Source: Platanthera guangdongensis
Lineage: Eukaryota; Streptophyta; Magnoliopsida; Asparagales; Orchidaceae
Direction of reading: 5' to 3'
Assembly: GCA_039583875.1 (NCBI GenBank)
Contig: CM077165.1
Location: forward strand, 61,926,757 to 61,990,756
Length of the DNA stretch: 64,000 nt
Of the stretch, positions 31,991-43,519 are shown piece by piece. How positions within the stretch are numbered: the stretch's first letter is position 1; every line of letters begins with the position of its first letter. The translations under genes and the position numbers were made by a program. The notes under the pieces are model-generated. The model searched no databases. It was not told the DNA's origin and saw nothing but the letters and a program-made list of their open reading frames with translations.

Positions 31991-32340
31991 CCTCCTGTGA
32001 GGGACATAGAGTTCGTCCTAGGTCTGGACCGTTTAGTGATTGTATTTATAGATGATGATGTCTTGATGTATTCCCGCAATGCTGAGGATCATACTCAACA
32101 TTTGCGTTTGATTTTGTCGACCCTGAGGGAGCATAAGTTATATGCGACGTTGAGCAAGTGTGAGTTCTGGCTACCTCAGGTGTCCTTTATTGGTCATGTT
32201 GTAAGCAAGGGCGGTATTTCGGTAGATCCGAAAAAGATTTCTGCTGTGATGGAACGGGAGAGACCTTCTATACCCAAGGAGATTAGGAGTTTCTTGGGCA
32301 TGGCTGACTATTATAGAAGATTCATGGGGGGGGGGGTTCG
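31991..32340 (+). pseudogene. Reverse transcriptase of element F, N-terminal half deleted
   Basis: PPVRDIEF runs directly into [13 protein letters not shown]. This skips roughly the first 150 residues of the domain, including the KKKDG and LDLKSGYHQ-type motifs. The catalytic loop has an extra Asp (FIDDDVLMYS; normal FIDDILIYS). The rest continues LREHKLYATLSKCEFWLPQV to FLGMADYYRRFM, then an 11-G run (32326-32336) spoils the frame. It is not functional. Confidence 0.85.
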
Positions 32341-33830
32341 GTGTTGTCTGCTCCTCAACTAGACTCACTCAAAAGAATACTGCTTTCATTGGAGTGATAA
32401 GTGTGAATAGGCTTTCCAAGAGTTGAAGAAGAGATTATGTACTGCTCCGATTTTAACTTTACCTACGGAAGGAGTTGAGTATGTTGTGTATGTTGACGCG
32501 TCCCACATCGGACTTGGTTGTGTTTTAATGCAAGATGGTAAGGTGATCGCGTATGGATCGAGGTAACTAAAGATTCACGAGAGAAACTATCCTACGCATG
32601 ATTTGGAGTTTGCTGCCGTAATTTATACGTTGAAGCTTTGGAGACACTTATTATATGGCGCATTGTGCAAGATCTATACGGACCATAAGAGTTTGAAGTA
32701 CGTCTTCACTCAGAAAGAACTAAATCTGCGCCAACCTCGTTGGTTAGAACATATGGCTGATTATGAAGTGGAAATTCCTTATCATCTAAGAAAGGCTAAT
32801 GTAGTAGCCGACGCTTTGAGTAGAAAGACCACCAAAATTTTTAATCTGCTGGTACAGTCCTTGGTAGAAGAATTCTTGTTGATGGATATTGAGGTTGGGT
32901 GTCGTACTGTGCCTGCTAGTCTAGAGGCAGAAGAACCCTATCAGATTTCCCTTACTCTAGCACACCAGAAGGATGATTCAGATTTGTCAGACCTCCTGAA
33001 TAGAACTGTGAAGGTAGAGCTACCCGATTTCTCCTTGGACGAGTTGAATGCCTTGAAGTATCGGGGTAGATTCTGCATCCCCGCCTTTGGCGATATTCGA
33101 GTTAAGATCTGTGCTGAGGCTCATGTTTCCAGTGTAGCCTACCGCTCTGGTTCCACTAAGATGTATAAGGATCTAAAACAAATGGTTTGGTGGTCGGGGA
33201 TGAAGAATGATATCGCAAGGTTTGTATCGGAATGTTATACGTGTCAGCGTGTTAAGGCTGATCATAGAAGGCCTGGTGGTAGTTTGACACCGCTTGATAT
33301 TCCAAGTTGTAAATATGAGAGTATTTCAATGGATTTCATCACCGGCCTGCCTAAATCTCCCAGTGGGCATGACTCTTTTTGGGTGATAGTCGACAGATTG
33401 ACAAAGTGTGCTCACTTTAATCCATTTAAGATTGGGTACTCGATGAAGAAGATAGTTGAGTTATATCTTGAAGAGGTCATCAGGTTACATGGTGTGCCTG
33501 TTAGCATCGTATCAGATCGGGACTCTAGATTTACGTCTCATTTTTGGAAGAGTTTACAGGAGGGGTTGGGTATCGATTTAAGGTATTCCACCGCCTATCA
33601 TCCGCAGACTAATGGTCAGACGGAAAGGGTAAATCAGATCGTAGAGAATATGATCAGGTGTTATGTTTTGGATCATGGTGGTGCTTGGGATGAGCGTCTC
33701 AGACTAATGAGTTTGCATACAATAATAGTTATCAAGAGAGTCTGCAGATGGCTCCGTTTGAGGCTTTGTATGGGAGGCGTTGTAGAACTCCATTGTTTTG
33801 GGCTGAAGTTGGTGAGAGACCGTTGCTAGG
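32341..33830 (+). pseudogene. RNase H and integrase of element F
   Basis: RNase H has YVDASHIGLGCVLM (about 32490), a stop near 32564, then [19 protein letters not shown] and TDHKSLKY. It ends [11 protein letters not shown]. The integrase zinc region reads [15 protein letters not shown] ... CYTCQ (33122-33250); the second His (usually SIHPGS) is Arg. The catalytic residues remain: SMDFITG (about 33330), SDRDSRF (about 33516) and QTERVNQ (about 33617). A frameshift near 33712 then moves the C-terminal part to another frame. Confidence 0.88.
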
Positions 33831-34365
33831 TCTGGAAGCCCTTGAAGAGATGAATTGTGATGTGACTCATATTCGGGAAAAGCTTCGTGTGGTTCAAGAG
33901 CTCTATGAGAAGTATGCTAATCTATGAAGGGTCGATCTAGAGTTTGCCGTTGGGGACTTGGTTTTTCTGAAAGTTTCCCCGATGTCTGGCGTTAAAAGGT
34001 TTGGAAGGAACCACAAGTTAGACCCTCGGTATGTGAGACCTTTCCAGATTCTTGAGCGCATCGGAGTGTCAGCTTATAGGCTGGAATTGCCTGCGACCTT
34101 CCCTGGTGTCCATGATGTGTTCCATGTGAGCCAGCTGCGGAAATGTGTTCGTAGTGATCGTCAAGTCCTTGACTCGATACCCCAGATTCAGCCCAACCTA
34201 ACATATGTGGAAGAACCTATTCGTGTTCTGGATTCTCAAGAGCGTGTGTTGCGGAGAAATACCATTCCTATGGTCAAGATCCATTGGAGAAATCAAGACG
34301 TCGAGAGCGCGGCATGGGAATTGAAATCATCCATGAGAGAATCTCATCCTCACCTCTTCTCTTAG
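33831..34365 (+). pseudogene. Integrase C-terminus and chromodomain of element F
   Basis: After a stop at about 33925 a clean frame reads VFLKVSPMSGVKRFGR, then AYRLELPATFPGVHDVFHVS, then a chromodomain with VKIHWRNQDVESAAWELKS (about 34270-34330) and a natural stop at 34363. In chromodomains of this type the end is usually ATWE; here it is AAWE. Chromodomains guide integration to particular chromatin in this group. Confidence 0.85.
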
Positions 34366-34473
34366 TTTCGGGTATGTTGCTATGTTTTCAGTTATGCATG
34401 GTTTTATCAATTTTGGTTTGGTTTTGGAGTTGTGATAAGTTTCGGGACGAAACTTCTTTTTAAGGGGAGTTAC

Positions 34474-37400
34474 TGTAACGCCCCGGATTTTTCGATGATT
34501 TTACTTGTTTGGGCAACGTCAGATTTATGACGTCGTGGCGTTACTTTTAACGTCGAGTGTTGGATTTGAGTAATTTTGGATGTGCTCGTCCAGTTTCGTC
34601 GCAACCCGAGCGTTTTTGGAGTCTCGGCACGCGATCGAAGTTTTGGGTTTATTTTTGTTCGCCGCATGTTTTGGCGGTTAATATCTCGGGAATGGCTTGT
34701 AGGATTTTGGTTTTGACTTCGCCGTTGTGTCTGCAGCTGCAGTTTTCGCCTACGGTGTGAGTTTTGTTTAATTCGGCGCGTTTGAGCCTTTGTTTTGATC
34801 TCATAGTTCCTTGTTCAACTATCTAAACACGTTAATTTTTTAATGCCTTGGGCTTGTGTGGATTTCTCGGGAAGCCCTCCTAAGGTGTGGGTTTTCGTCG
34901 AACCGAGTTTTTTTCGATTTTTTCGGGGCGTTGTGTCGGGTTCGACGATCGTCGAGCGGAGCTCGACGATTGTATTCATTTTCCTGAGCGCTGTGTCGAG
35001 TTCGACGATCATCGAGCGAAGCTCGACGATTTTTTTTCTTTTTTGGGCGCTGTGTCGAGTTCGACGATCGTCGAGCGGAGCTCGATGATTGGTTTTCTTT
35101 TCTGGGCGCTGTCTGAGGTCGACGATCGTCGAGCGGAGCTCGACGATTGTTTTTCTTTTTTGTGCGCTGTCTGAGGTCGACGATCGTCGAGCGGAGCTCG
35201 ACGATTAGCGGATCTCGACGATTGTAACTTATTTTCTGGGCGCTGGCTGGAGGTCGACGATCGTCGAGCGGAGCTCGATGATTGTCATACTGAGCTCGAC
35301 GAATCGTCAAGCGGAGCTTGCTGTAGGTCTGGCCCTGCGTGTTGAGTTCGACGATTTTCGAATTGGGATCGACGATCAGGCCTTGCGTTCGACGATATTT
35401 TTCTGGGAACTGTATTTTCCCCTTGTAGTACTCGAGTAAGCTGCCTTAGTACTCGAGTAATCCCCATGCCGTACTCGTGTAACTCCCTTAGTGCTCGAGT
35501 ACTCCTTCTCTATTACTCGAGTAGTTGTAATGAACTACTTGAGTAGGTCTCTGTTACTCGAGTAGTTGTATTGAACGACTCGAGTAGGTCTTTTATTACT
35601 CTAGTGGTTGTATTGAACTATTCGAGTAGGTTTTTGCCTGATACTCGAGTAACCCATTCCCTCTGCTTCGGGAAAACCAGTTCAGCTGAACCCGGTTTAA
35701 TGTGCTGTTTTTTTTTCCTGTTATCACCTTTAGTATAAATGCCTTCTTCATCTTCTTCTCCGATTCTTTTTCCTCCCGAACCAGAGCGGCGTGAGCAACA
35801 AAGAGGTTGTTCGTCCTTACTTCTTCCGGTGGCCGTTGACGGTGCTCCGGTGCTCGAAATTCCAAACCGATCGTAGATCTGAAAAGCTCTCGTCGAGAGT
35901 TGCGCCCTTGTGGTAATTTTATTCCCTGTTTCTCGAGATTTTCTTGTTATGGTTTTCGTCCCTAGCCGTTATTTCGGACATTTTCGTTCAGATTTCAACT
36001 CCTATCGCGACGTGTGGAGATTTGGAGAGTTTTTCCGGTAAATCGAGGCAAGTGGTGTTCTTGCTCTCCCTCTTGTTCTTGATTCTAAATTTCTGCCCTT
36101 TTTCTACATTTGTTTGAGTTTATTATGTTTCGATTGTTGAGATACTTGTCCCGAAATCCTAACTCCCCCCCCTCTATTCCTGGAATTGTCACTTGATGTC
36201 CCTAAATCCTTAACCCCAAAATTCTAGTCCATTGAATTGGTAAACAAAATGGTTGTCGTGCTGTTATAACCATCGAGTCATCTTGTTCATTTTTTTTTAA
36301 AATTCACTTGCTTTACTTTGAAATGCTCTTATGCAGTCCACTTGGTTGGTTATCCCTTGAGTTTATGATGAATAAAAACAAATGAACCCTGCTTGTATAA
36401 TTATGTAACTAAAGATACTCAGATGAACTGTGCTCGTTGGGGTCCTCCCGCGGCATAGTGTTTTATACTCAGATGAACTGTGCGCGTTGGGGTCCTCCCC
36501 CGGCATAGTGTTTAATACTCAGATGAACTATGCGCGTTGGGGTCCTCCCTCGGCATAGTATTTTATACTCAGATGAACTGTGCGTGTTGGGGTCCTCCCT
36601 CGGCATAGTGCTTAATGCTCAGATAGAATGTGCGCGTTGGGGTTTCTCCCTCGGCATAGTAATTATTAATGAAAGATTGAACTTCTGTTGTTGGTGCTCG
36701 TTCTTTCTTGATAATGTGTTTAGCCTTTCTTGCTCGGCTAGTTTTATTGTTGCTTACTTTTACTCTGCTGACCATTTTGTTGCAGTCGCTTTTCATTCTC
36801 CTTCACTTTGAGGTTTGTGTAGTCTGCTTTTACTCTTACACTACTTGTGACTTGCTTCTAAGGTGTTCTTCTTTTGAATGCCTCAGGATCAGAGTTGTAG
36901 CAGGTTTAGCTGACAGTGTTGGGCTTCTAGGGCTGCTGGTTTCTGCGGCCGTTTGATTCCACCTCTGAGCTTGAGGTAGTTGTCTTATTTGGACTTGCCA
37001 TATTTTTTTTCTATGGGTTCGTGTCAGTTGTTGACGCCCATAGTCTTGACTTTTCAGTGATGGACTACTTGCTGTTATTACTGCTGTTACTTTTTACCTA
37101 ATTGTTCTTGCTCTCTGGGAAGGATTTATGTTAGGATGCATTTAGTTATTTTAAAGTATGCAAAACTGCATTTTGGAATATTGGCATGGCATGACTTCAA
37201 CTACTAAATGTACTACTTTTAAGCGTACTAAGGATTTCTATATATATAGTAAATATAGAAGTCACATCATCATTTTATGATACTGGACCCTCACTCTCAC
37301 GTAGGTTAACAAATGAGCTAACTCAGTATTTTCCGCCGCGTAAAATATATATCTTTTCTCACCTATGGACTAGTAGTCCACCCGACCGAGGGACACGGTC

Positions 37401-37582
37401 ATTAACTCTATTAATTTAAATGCATTGTTTTTAACTAAAAGTTATAAATCTTTTACTTGAAGTAAATGTGAGGACGGGATGCCTGAGCGTCTGTAGTTCT
37501 CCCCTGCATGGCCTGGCATCACGATGCGTAGTTTCTCTACTCTGACGTACTTTTGAATACGGAGAAAATGCGGGTCGTGACA
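34474..37582 (+). repeat. 3' LTR of element F
   Basis: It starts TGTAACGCCCCGG and ends GGTCGTGACA, followed by the duplication acgct. It repeats the three arrays of the 5' LTR: the ~59-bp array (34925-35290, with one partial extra piece near 35205), the TACTCGAGTA series (35425-35650) and the 50-bp array with five units (36415-36660) against six in the 5' LTR. The TATA box is at 35734. Confidence 0.95.
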
Positions 37583-40500
37583 ACGCTGGTGCACTAAGCG
37601 GAGCTCCTGCGTACTCTTTGCCAGCTGGTCCACTGGACTTAAATTGGCTAAGTGCTAAACCACACTTCCCGAGTCAACGTATTGGCGTCGGTGCATCGAC
37701 CCTCCAACACCAAAGACCCACCACCTTATAATTTTTGCACAAGCAATCTTGATGTATCAACCACCGAGCCAAAGCTCCCCGTACAATCCCATCCATCCCA
37801 AATATCTATCGAGCCAAAGCTCCCCAGAGTATCCTATCCGTCACAATGATCTGCAGAGCCATCGGCTCGCCGGGCTAACCTGCCCTTCACCCAAAACCAC
37901 CAAGCCTACCGCGTGTGTGACCTAACCTAACTTCCTAAGATACTGGGGTGTGTGAAATTAAACCCCTAGTTATAATAGTTGCTCTTACTCATTGATTTTT
38001 CTTACGGATTAGGTTAGCCCTGGACTGCCCAAGGTATTCCCGGAGAAGAGCTCTAACATGGCACTAGGAACTATGATGGGCTGAAACCCAAAGCTCCCTT
38101 TTGCAAGGCACTTACTGATATTGGTTAATACCCAATTCCCGATCCCTTTTAATATTACTCAGGATCTAACCCTAGTGTGTTTTGACCCTCTCTCTCTCTT
38201 TCCACAGGAAAGACGCTCTTTCGTCGATCCCGAGCACCCCCCAATCCTAGTCTACCCCGTATTTTCCTCATCACAACTTCCAGTGATGACCTCAATCTCA
38301 TTTTACCCCAAACCAGCTAAATATTAACCCCAACCCATATGCCCAATTCAAACGCTATCACATTTTCTGCAGTTTTACTATATGCAGACCATCATATACT
38401 ATATGTTGTACATGATAGGAGGTACTCCAAATTTTCATCCACAAGCCTTAAGATATTTAATGTGAGTCTATCGTGACATGATTAGCCTATCTCCAGAAAC
38501 TTATAATTTCCTAATTAATTTGGTATTTTATTAATTTTCCCCAAAGTTAGGCCATGGGTAATTTGAACATGAAGTATAATATATTCTCAAATAATGGCCA
38601 CCCAAAAATTATGAACACTAGATAATAGAGGAATAACTGTAAATACCAAGCTTAATGATTTTTCCATAAAAGATTTGGCCTCTAATTAATTAATCCAATA
38701 ATAAGCCATTAATTATGGGTAAAGAAGAAAGTACTAAAGTTAATCATCAGAAAATTATAAAAATATTTCTAAATCTCGAGGATGGCCAGAATGGGGCTCT
38801 GACCAAAAATCAAATTTTTTTGAGATTAATAAGTATCAAAATAAATTCAATTACTTTTACTTAGAAAACAGCACCTTGTGAACCAACCCCTACAGATAAA
38901 CATTCAAAAATTGCATAAATATTCACGGAGCTTTTAAATGTCAATAAAGGTCTTATTACCAAATTTCATAAGTTTACATTGAGTGATTTGTTCGTAAGAA
39001 ATTTCTAAGTAGAAGGTGCAACTTGATGGGTTGTGAATGAAGTACCCCATATAATGATCAAAAATTCATATTAAAACTTTTTAAGTCTAATGGTAGTCTT
39101 AAAACATAGCTTGACTAAATATCATCCAAACCCAAGGTTAGGAAATCACATAATAAAATTCTTCAAGACAACTCATGATAGTGCACTTTTTAAAGGAACT
39201 CACTTGTAAACTCATCGAAACATTATGTAGTATATTTCAGTGGTTAATATGATTAAAAAAATGACCTCTACCAAAATGTCATGCAGTTCCAAAGTCATAT
39301 GAGCCACTAGATATTCCCTAAGGTGTATGGACCCAAAAACTTACCTAGTGGTTTAAGTGATGTACATGTGTCCAAATCCCACCTCATCTCTCCCTAGGGC
39401 TTTTTACCACCCTAGGATCACATGGACTAAACACCAAGTCCATATAAGGGCATTTCATCCCATGCCTTCCACAAATCCCCAAAGCCCAACCTTAGGGCAT
39501 GTACTTGGGTCCTAGGGTAAATCACCACAATCCACCCCAAATTCCATGTGAGGTTTCTAGCAACATATCAAATAAATGGCCCAAGTTTCTGCCTCTATTG
39601 AGGTGATTTGACTACTTAAACCTAGAAGGAACACTTTGACCTAAATACCCCTCTTTTGGCAAAGGATAGGGTTTACAAAAATTCAATACAAATCATCTCC
39701 AAATGAGATGAAATTTTTTCCAGAGCCTCATGATGCCCGTAAGGACCTCTCCTCAAAATTTGGGAGGGTTTGGAGGTCATTAGGTCCCCTAATTAAATTA
39801 CCATAGGATTATTAAATAATTTCAAAAATTAAAGAAAACCTATCTCCAAAAATTCCCATTTTTGGATATGTTCTAAGTATAGGTACGATCCAAATTTCAG
39901 GTCATTTGGACCTATGATGAAGTGGGGGCACACATTTAAATCTCTGCTAGCCCTAGGTATAGACCCTATCAAAATTAGTTCTCTGGTCAAACCACTTACC
40001 CAAATGGGTTGAAACAAATTTTAAATGAAATTAGACCCATATAGCTACAATTTGTATGTTCACCATTTTCTTTGATTAAGCCTTTAAGTATTTTTAATAA
40101 TTAGAAACATTAACTGTATAATATGTGACAGAAATTCATTTAATTGAAATCATTTAATTCATAAGAATTTAACCAAGGTCCATGATTTTTGGCGCAGAAT
40201 ATGCGGCATCCAGTCATCTTCAAGCTCCAGCCGACGGTCAGGATTCCCCCGACCTGGAGCTTATTCCAGGCCTATTTCCAGGCCACCCAGCCACCTCCCT
40301 GGCCGGCCACCACCACAACCACCTCCATCGAGGTGGTGGCTATTGGCAGGCGGCGACACAGCCGCCAGAGGGGCAGATTCTGGCGATCCTGACAAGTTAA
40401 TTTTTCGGAAAAACTAGGGAAATTCGTTCCCCTGATCGTGCTTAATTGAGCCCGATGCTTATCCCTATTGATTCCTATGATCTACCCACAGAAGAAGGAG

Positions 40501-40852
40501 CAAGGGAGGACTTGTTGGGAGGGCTGGAGGCGCGTTGATCTCTGATTTGCCATGGTATTTGTGGTGCCAATCGGGTTTCTGAAACAACACAGTCAAGTGC
40601 TTCGAATCCTTCAGGTAAAGGTTGTAACCTTCTCCCCTCTGCCTGGTGATGATTTTAAGATCCCTAATTGGGTATGGAGAAGGGTGTAACTCCAATGGCC
40701 ATGAATGGCCATTAATTGTCATTTTCGGTTTCAGCCATTTGAAGGGCTGAGACACCCCATTGGCTGGCCACCTCCTGAAAACCCCTCCCCTGCCTCCAAG
40801 GAGTAAAAGCCCATCAAGGTGGGGGGGGGGGGGGGGCTTTAAAACCTCCATA
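37583..40852 (-). repeat. 5' LTR of element H, middle piece
   Basis: It resumes after element F with ACGCTGGTGCACTAAGCGG, matching 16581 onward in the 3' LTR, and runs to ...AACCTCCATA, the target of element I. Near its end a run of 16 G (40821-40836) replaces a GGGGCGGGGGG in the partner. It is otherwise AT-rich and without genes. Confidence 0.93.
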
Positions 40853-40975
40853 TGTAACGGCCTCCCCAGGCCACGCTCGCAAGGACGGCCGCCGGCACCC
40901 CAAGCACCACGCTCGAAAGGGTTCAACCTAACCAGGTCTGCATACCAGGCAGCCCAACCCCTCTCCATCCGCAGG

Positions 40976-41057
40976 CGGGTTGTTGAGGTCGGGGATCGAA
41001 CCCGAGACCTCCTTGATAAGGAGTTTTCAAACCACTCCTCATCACCAACTGAGCTGC
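40976..41057 (-). ncRNA. tRNA-derived sequence (SINE-like head), minus copy
   Basis: On the minus strand it has an A-box-like AGCTCAGTTGGTG and a B box GGTTCGATCCC, spaced as in tRNA genes. It is the mirror of 41058-41140. It is not a true tRNA gene: the acceptor stem does not pair. Confidence 0.65.
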
Positions 41058-41140
41058 AGCTCAGTTGGTGATGAGGAGTGGTTTGAAAACTCCTTATCAA
41101 GGAGGTCTCGGGTTCGATCCCCGGCCTCAACAACCCGCCT
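41058..41140 (+). ncRNA. tRNA-derived sequence (SINE-like head), plus copy
   Basis: The A-box-like AGCTCAGTTGGTG is at about 41058 and the B box GGTTCGATCCC at about 41111. Between them GGAGT...ACTCC can form an anticodon-like stem. These are internal RNA polymerase III promoter elements. There is no matching acceptor stem or CCA-proximal pairing, so I call it tRNA-derived and not a gene. Confidence 0.65.
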
Positions 41141-41431
41141 GCGGATGGAGAGGGGTTGGGGTGCATGGTCTGCAGACCTGGTTAGGCTGAACCCTTTAGA
41201 GCGTGGTGTTGGGGGTGCCGGCGGCTGTCCTTGCAAGCGTGGGCTGAGGAGGTCGTTACAAAAAAGTGCACTTTTTATTGTAACGTCGCCTGGGCCGTCC
41301 GTGGGCCGCAGCCCACTAGGCCTCCGTTAGATCGTTACCAGTCTGCAGCCCAAGCACCCCAAACCCTCTCCATCCACAGGCGGGTTGTTGGTGGCCATAG
41401 CCTGCTTTTAATGAGGTAAACTCGATAGTCA

Positions 41432-41510
41432 AGCCCGCACTACGGGGACTTCCCAGGAGGTCACCCATCCCAGTACTACTCCAGCCCGAGCACGCTTAAC
41501 TATGGAGTTT
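41432..41510 (-). pseudogene. 5S rRNA-derived fragment (about nt 43-119)
   Basis: The minus strand reads AGTTAAGCGTGCTCGGGC, then GAGTAGTACTGGGATGGG, then TGACCTCCTGGGAAGTCC. This is very close to the 3' two thirds of plant 5S rRNA, including the internal control region. The first ~40 nt of 5S are missing, so it is not a working gene. It is embedded in a copy of the tRNA-like arm. Cassandra TRIM elements are known for 5S-like sequence in their LTRs. Confidence 0.8.
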
Positions 41511-42652
41511 TTACACAACTCATCACCAATTGAGCTGCAAAATGTAACGACTCCAACCGCTCACAGGTATATACTAGAAGGTCCGGTCGGGGCCCCACAG
41601 CATATACCATAAAACAGTCGGGGAAGTCACGGAGGGATACCAGAGTTGCGCATCCTAAATCATTGCATTCTAGCGGAAGCCAATTACACGAAACTGAACT
41701 CACGCACATGAATGTCCACCATATAAAAGTTCCACATTTATATAAAGTAGGAATGTCCAAATACGAAGTCAGTTGGCCTTATGGCCTTACAAGGCTTTAC
41801 ACAACAGTGGCCCTACATATTGGCGCGCAGGTCGGCCACGTATAAACAAACATATCATTTCTAGTTTTAGCCTTCAAGGGCTAGCAGCAGGGACTTTAGC
41901 CTTTATGCGTCCCGCTTGGTTCTCCAGCACCTGCACAGGGGCAGTCCACCCAACGGTGGCAAACAAGACAACGGTCATCATTCAGCTGACCAAATTATAA
42001 CGACCCTACCCCTTTCTTGGGGCAGTGGTATTCCTTCCCTGCAGGCATAGCATTTCACAGGCAGATATTTATATTCATACAATATGCTCTCACGCACATC
42101 CATTCCATCACAATCGTCAGCCACGCGGCCCGAAGATCCATGCACTTAGGGCACATTCTTGGTGTACCGACAAACCAGGGTCCCACCACCGTATCAGGGT
42201 CGCAACCCAACAGTAAAATTGAGCATTTTGCTCCATAGCGTGCAGCCGAAGACTTTAGTCTTAATGCACCGGGATTGGCCCGTAGCCCCCCATTGTATCA
42301 TGGCGCGCATGCCTAAGACTCTTGCTATGCACTCCAACAGTCCGCACTTTCAGGTCTCACGTCGGACGGACATAGCACAGGTCAGATCATCCACCCCCCC
42401 CCCCCCCCCCCCCCGTTGCTCAAGTCGCCTTACCATCACCGAGTACGACGTACTCGCAGGTAGATAAAAGGAGCGGGTCGATTTCACCTTACCTGTTTCC
42501 TTTAGGTGAGCTTGTCCGCTCACACATAACCATCCCATTCTCACGGAACTGGCTTCACATTTATCGGTTACCTAGGAGCCACACCTCGTGTTAGCGACAA
42601 AACTCAATTTCCATCCCTAGGCTTAACCGTACATTCATCGCATTCACTTGAG

Positions 42653-42960
42653 GTTATTTTCCCGGGCTGCCAAGCCAGTACATCCTGCTACTCCCCTTCA
42701 CAGGCACAACCCGTCAAGCATTCCAAGCATCAAGGGTATTTTCCTGGCTTACCATGCCAGTACTTCCTGCTACTTCCCTTCATAGGTACTACCCATGAAC
42801 ATCAAGCATTACAAGGGTCTTTCCTGGATGCCAAATCCAGTACTTCCTGCTACTACCCTTCACAGGTACAACCCATCAAGCACAAGCATTATACGAGTAT
42901 TTTCCTGGACTACCACTCCAGTACTTCCTGCTACTTCCCTTCACAGGTTTAACCCGTCGA
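42653..42960. repeat. ~81-bp tandem array in I 3' LTR
   Basis: Four units start near 42653, 42736, 42817 and 42898 and share GTATTTTCCTGG, CCAGTACTTCCTGCTACT and CCCTTCACAGGT. The same array is at 52118-52440 and 58235-58556 in the other LTR copies. Confidence 0.9.
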
Positions 42961-43519
42961 CTCCTAAACTACACGTTTGTCACGGAGTCTTCTCTGGTGC
43001 GTATATGAAACATCACCAATCCAGACCAACCTGTCTAGATGGGGTTTACACAGCATGCCTATTCTGTATTCCATGTCCGGATCTATATGCCAAATGATTG
43101 GGGATTCCATGAATCAACCCAAGGGACTCCCATCACAAACCACCCTCTGTTGGGGAATCAGATGCACATGCCAAAAAGGAAGCATTCACATGGCTAGAAA
43201 GAAAAGTCATTACCCTTGAAGACTGCTTAGGAACCATGGATTCCTAGCCGGCTCGAAAGTACCGCAACAGTTTTGCCTCTGCAACACTAGCCTCGGATCT
43301 CTAACCGGAACTCCGCAGCTCCACCGGTGGCCAGCTCTTCTTTCTCCTCCTCCTTCTTCCTCTCTTTCTCTTTCTAAGTTTGTAGAAAGATGAAGGCCAA
43401 ATGAAAATGAGCTTTCTCATCTCCTTTTCCGGCCTTAAGGACACAGGGAGCAACCTCATCCATTGGATCCCAGCTGAGAAAATGGGCGGCAACGATTTTT
43501 CCACAAAAGGTTATTTCTT

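Larger units (their letters stand above)
26730..37582 (+). mobile_element. Tekay/Del-like Ty3 chromovirus (element F), internally deleted
   Basis: 10,853 bp, flanked by acgct (26725-26729 and 37583-37587), inserted in the 5' LTR of H. LTRs are 26730-29878 (3149 bp) and 34474-37582 (3109 bp). The primer-binding site is at 29881 and a polypurine tract (TAAGGGGAGTTAC) at 34461-34473. The gag capsid, protease and the first half of reverse transcriptase are deleted or ruined, so it cannot make its own proteins. The chromodomain and long LTRs fit the Tekay clade. LTR divergence is roughly 6% in the first 200 bp by eye. Confidence 0.95.
40853..41260. repeat. ~408-bp near-perfect inverted repeat
   Basis: The left arm TGTAACGGCCTCC... 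pairs with the right arm ...GGAGGTCGTTACA, centred on GAGCTGCAGCTC at about 41057. The inner 80 bp per arm have about one mismatch; the outer parts have several. RNA from it would fold into a long hairpin. Confidence 0.93.
40860..41541. mobile_element. 682-bp tRNA/5S-derived palindromic insertion
   Basis: Inserted in the first bases of the 3' LTR of I. The word ATGTAACG is present at both edges (40852-40859 and 41542-41549), which suits a target duplication of a SINE-like insertion. It has three parts: a long inverted repeat with tRNA-like arms (to 41260), a spacer with TTGTAACGTCGCC (41261-41337), and a third diverged copy of the outer arm sequence that carries a 5S rRNA-like piece (41338-41535). 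The arms themselves also start TGTAACG, so the edge words could instead be element ends. A Cassandra-type TRIM (known to carry 5S sequence in its LTR) or a SINE cluster are the main options. Confidence 0.65.

Noticed and set aside
41058..41140. A functional tRNA gene
   Set aside because: A and B boxes are present but the acceptor stem does not pair and the anticodon loop is irregular.
40980..41236. Conserved-looking peptide GDRTRDLLDKEFSNHSSS on both strands
   Set aside because: It is the conceptual translation of the tRNA-derived arms.
41432..41510. A functional 5S rRNA gene
   Set aside because: The first ~40 nt are absent and flanks are transposon-derived.
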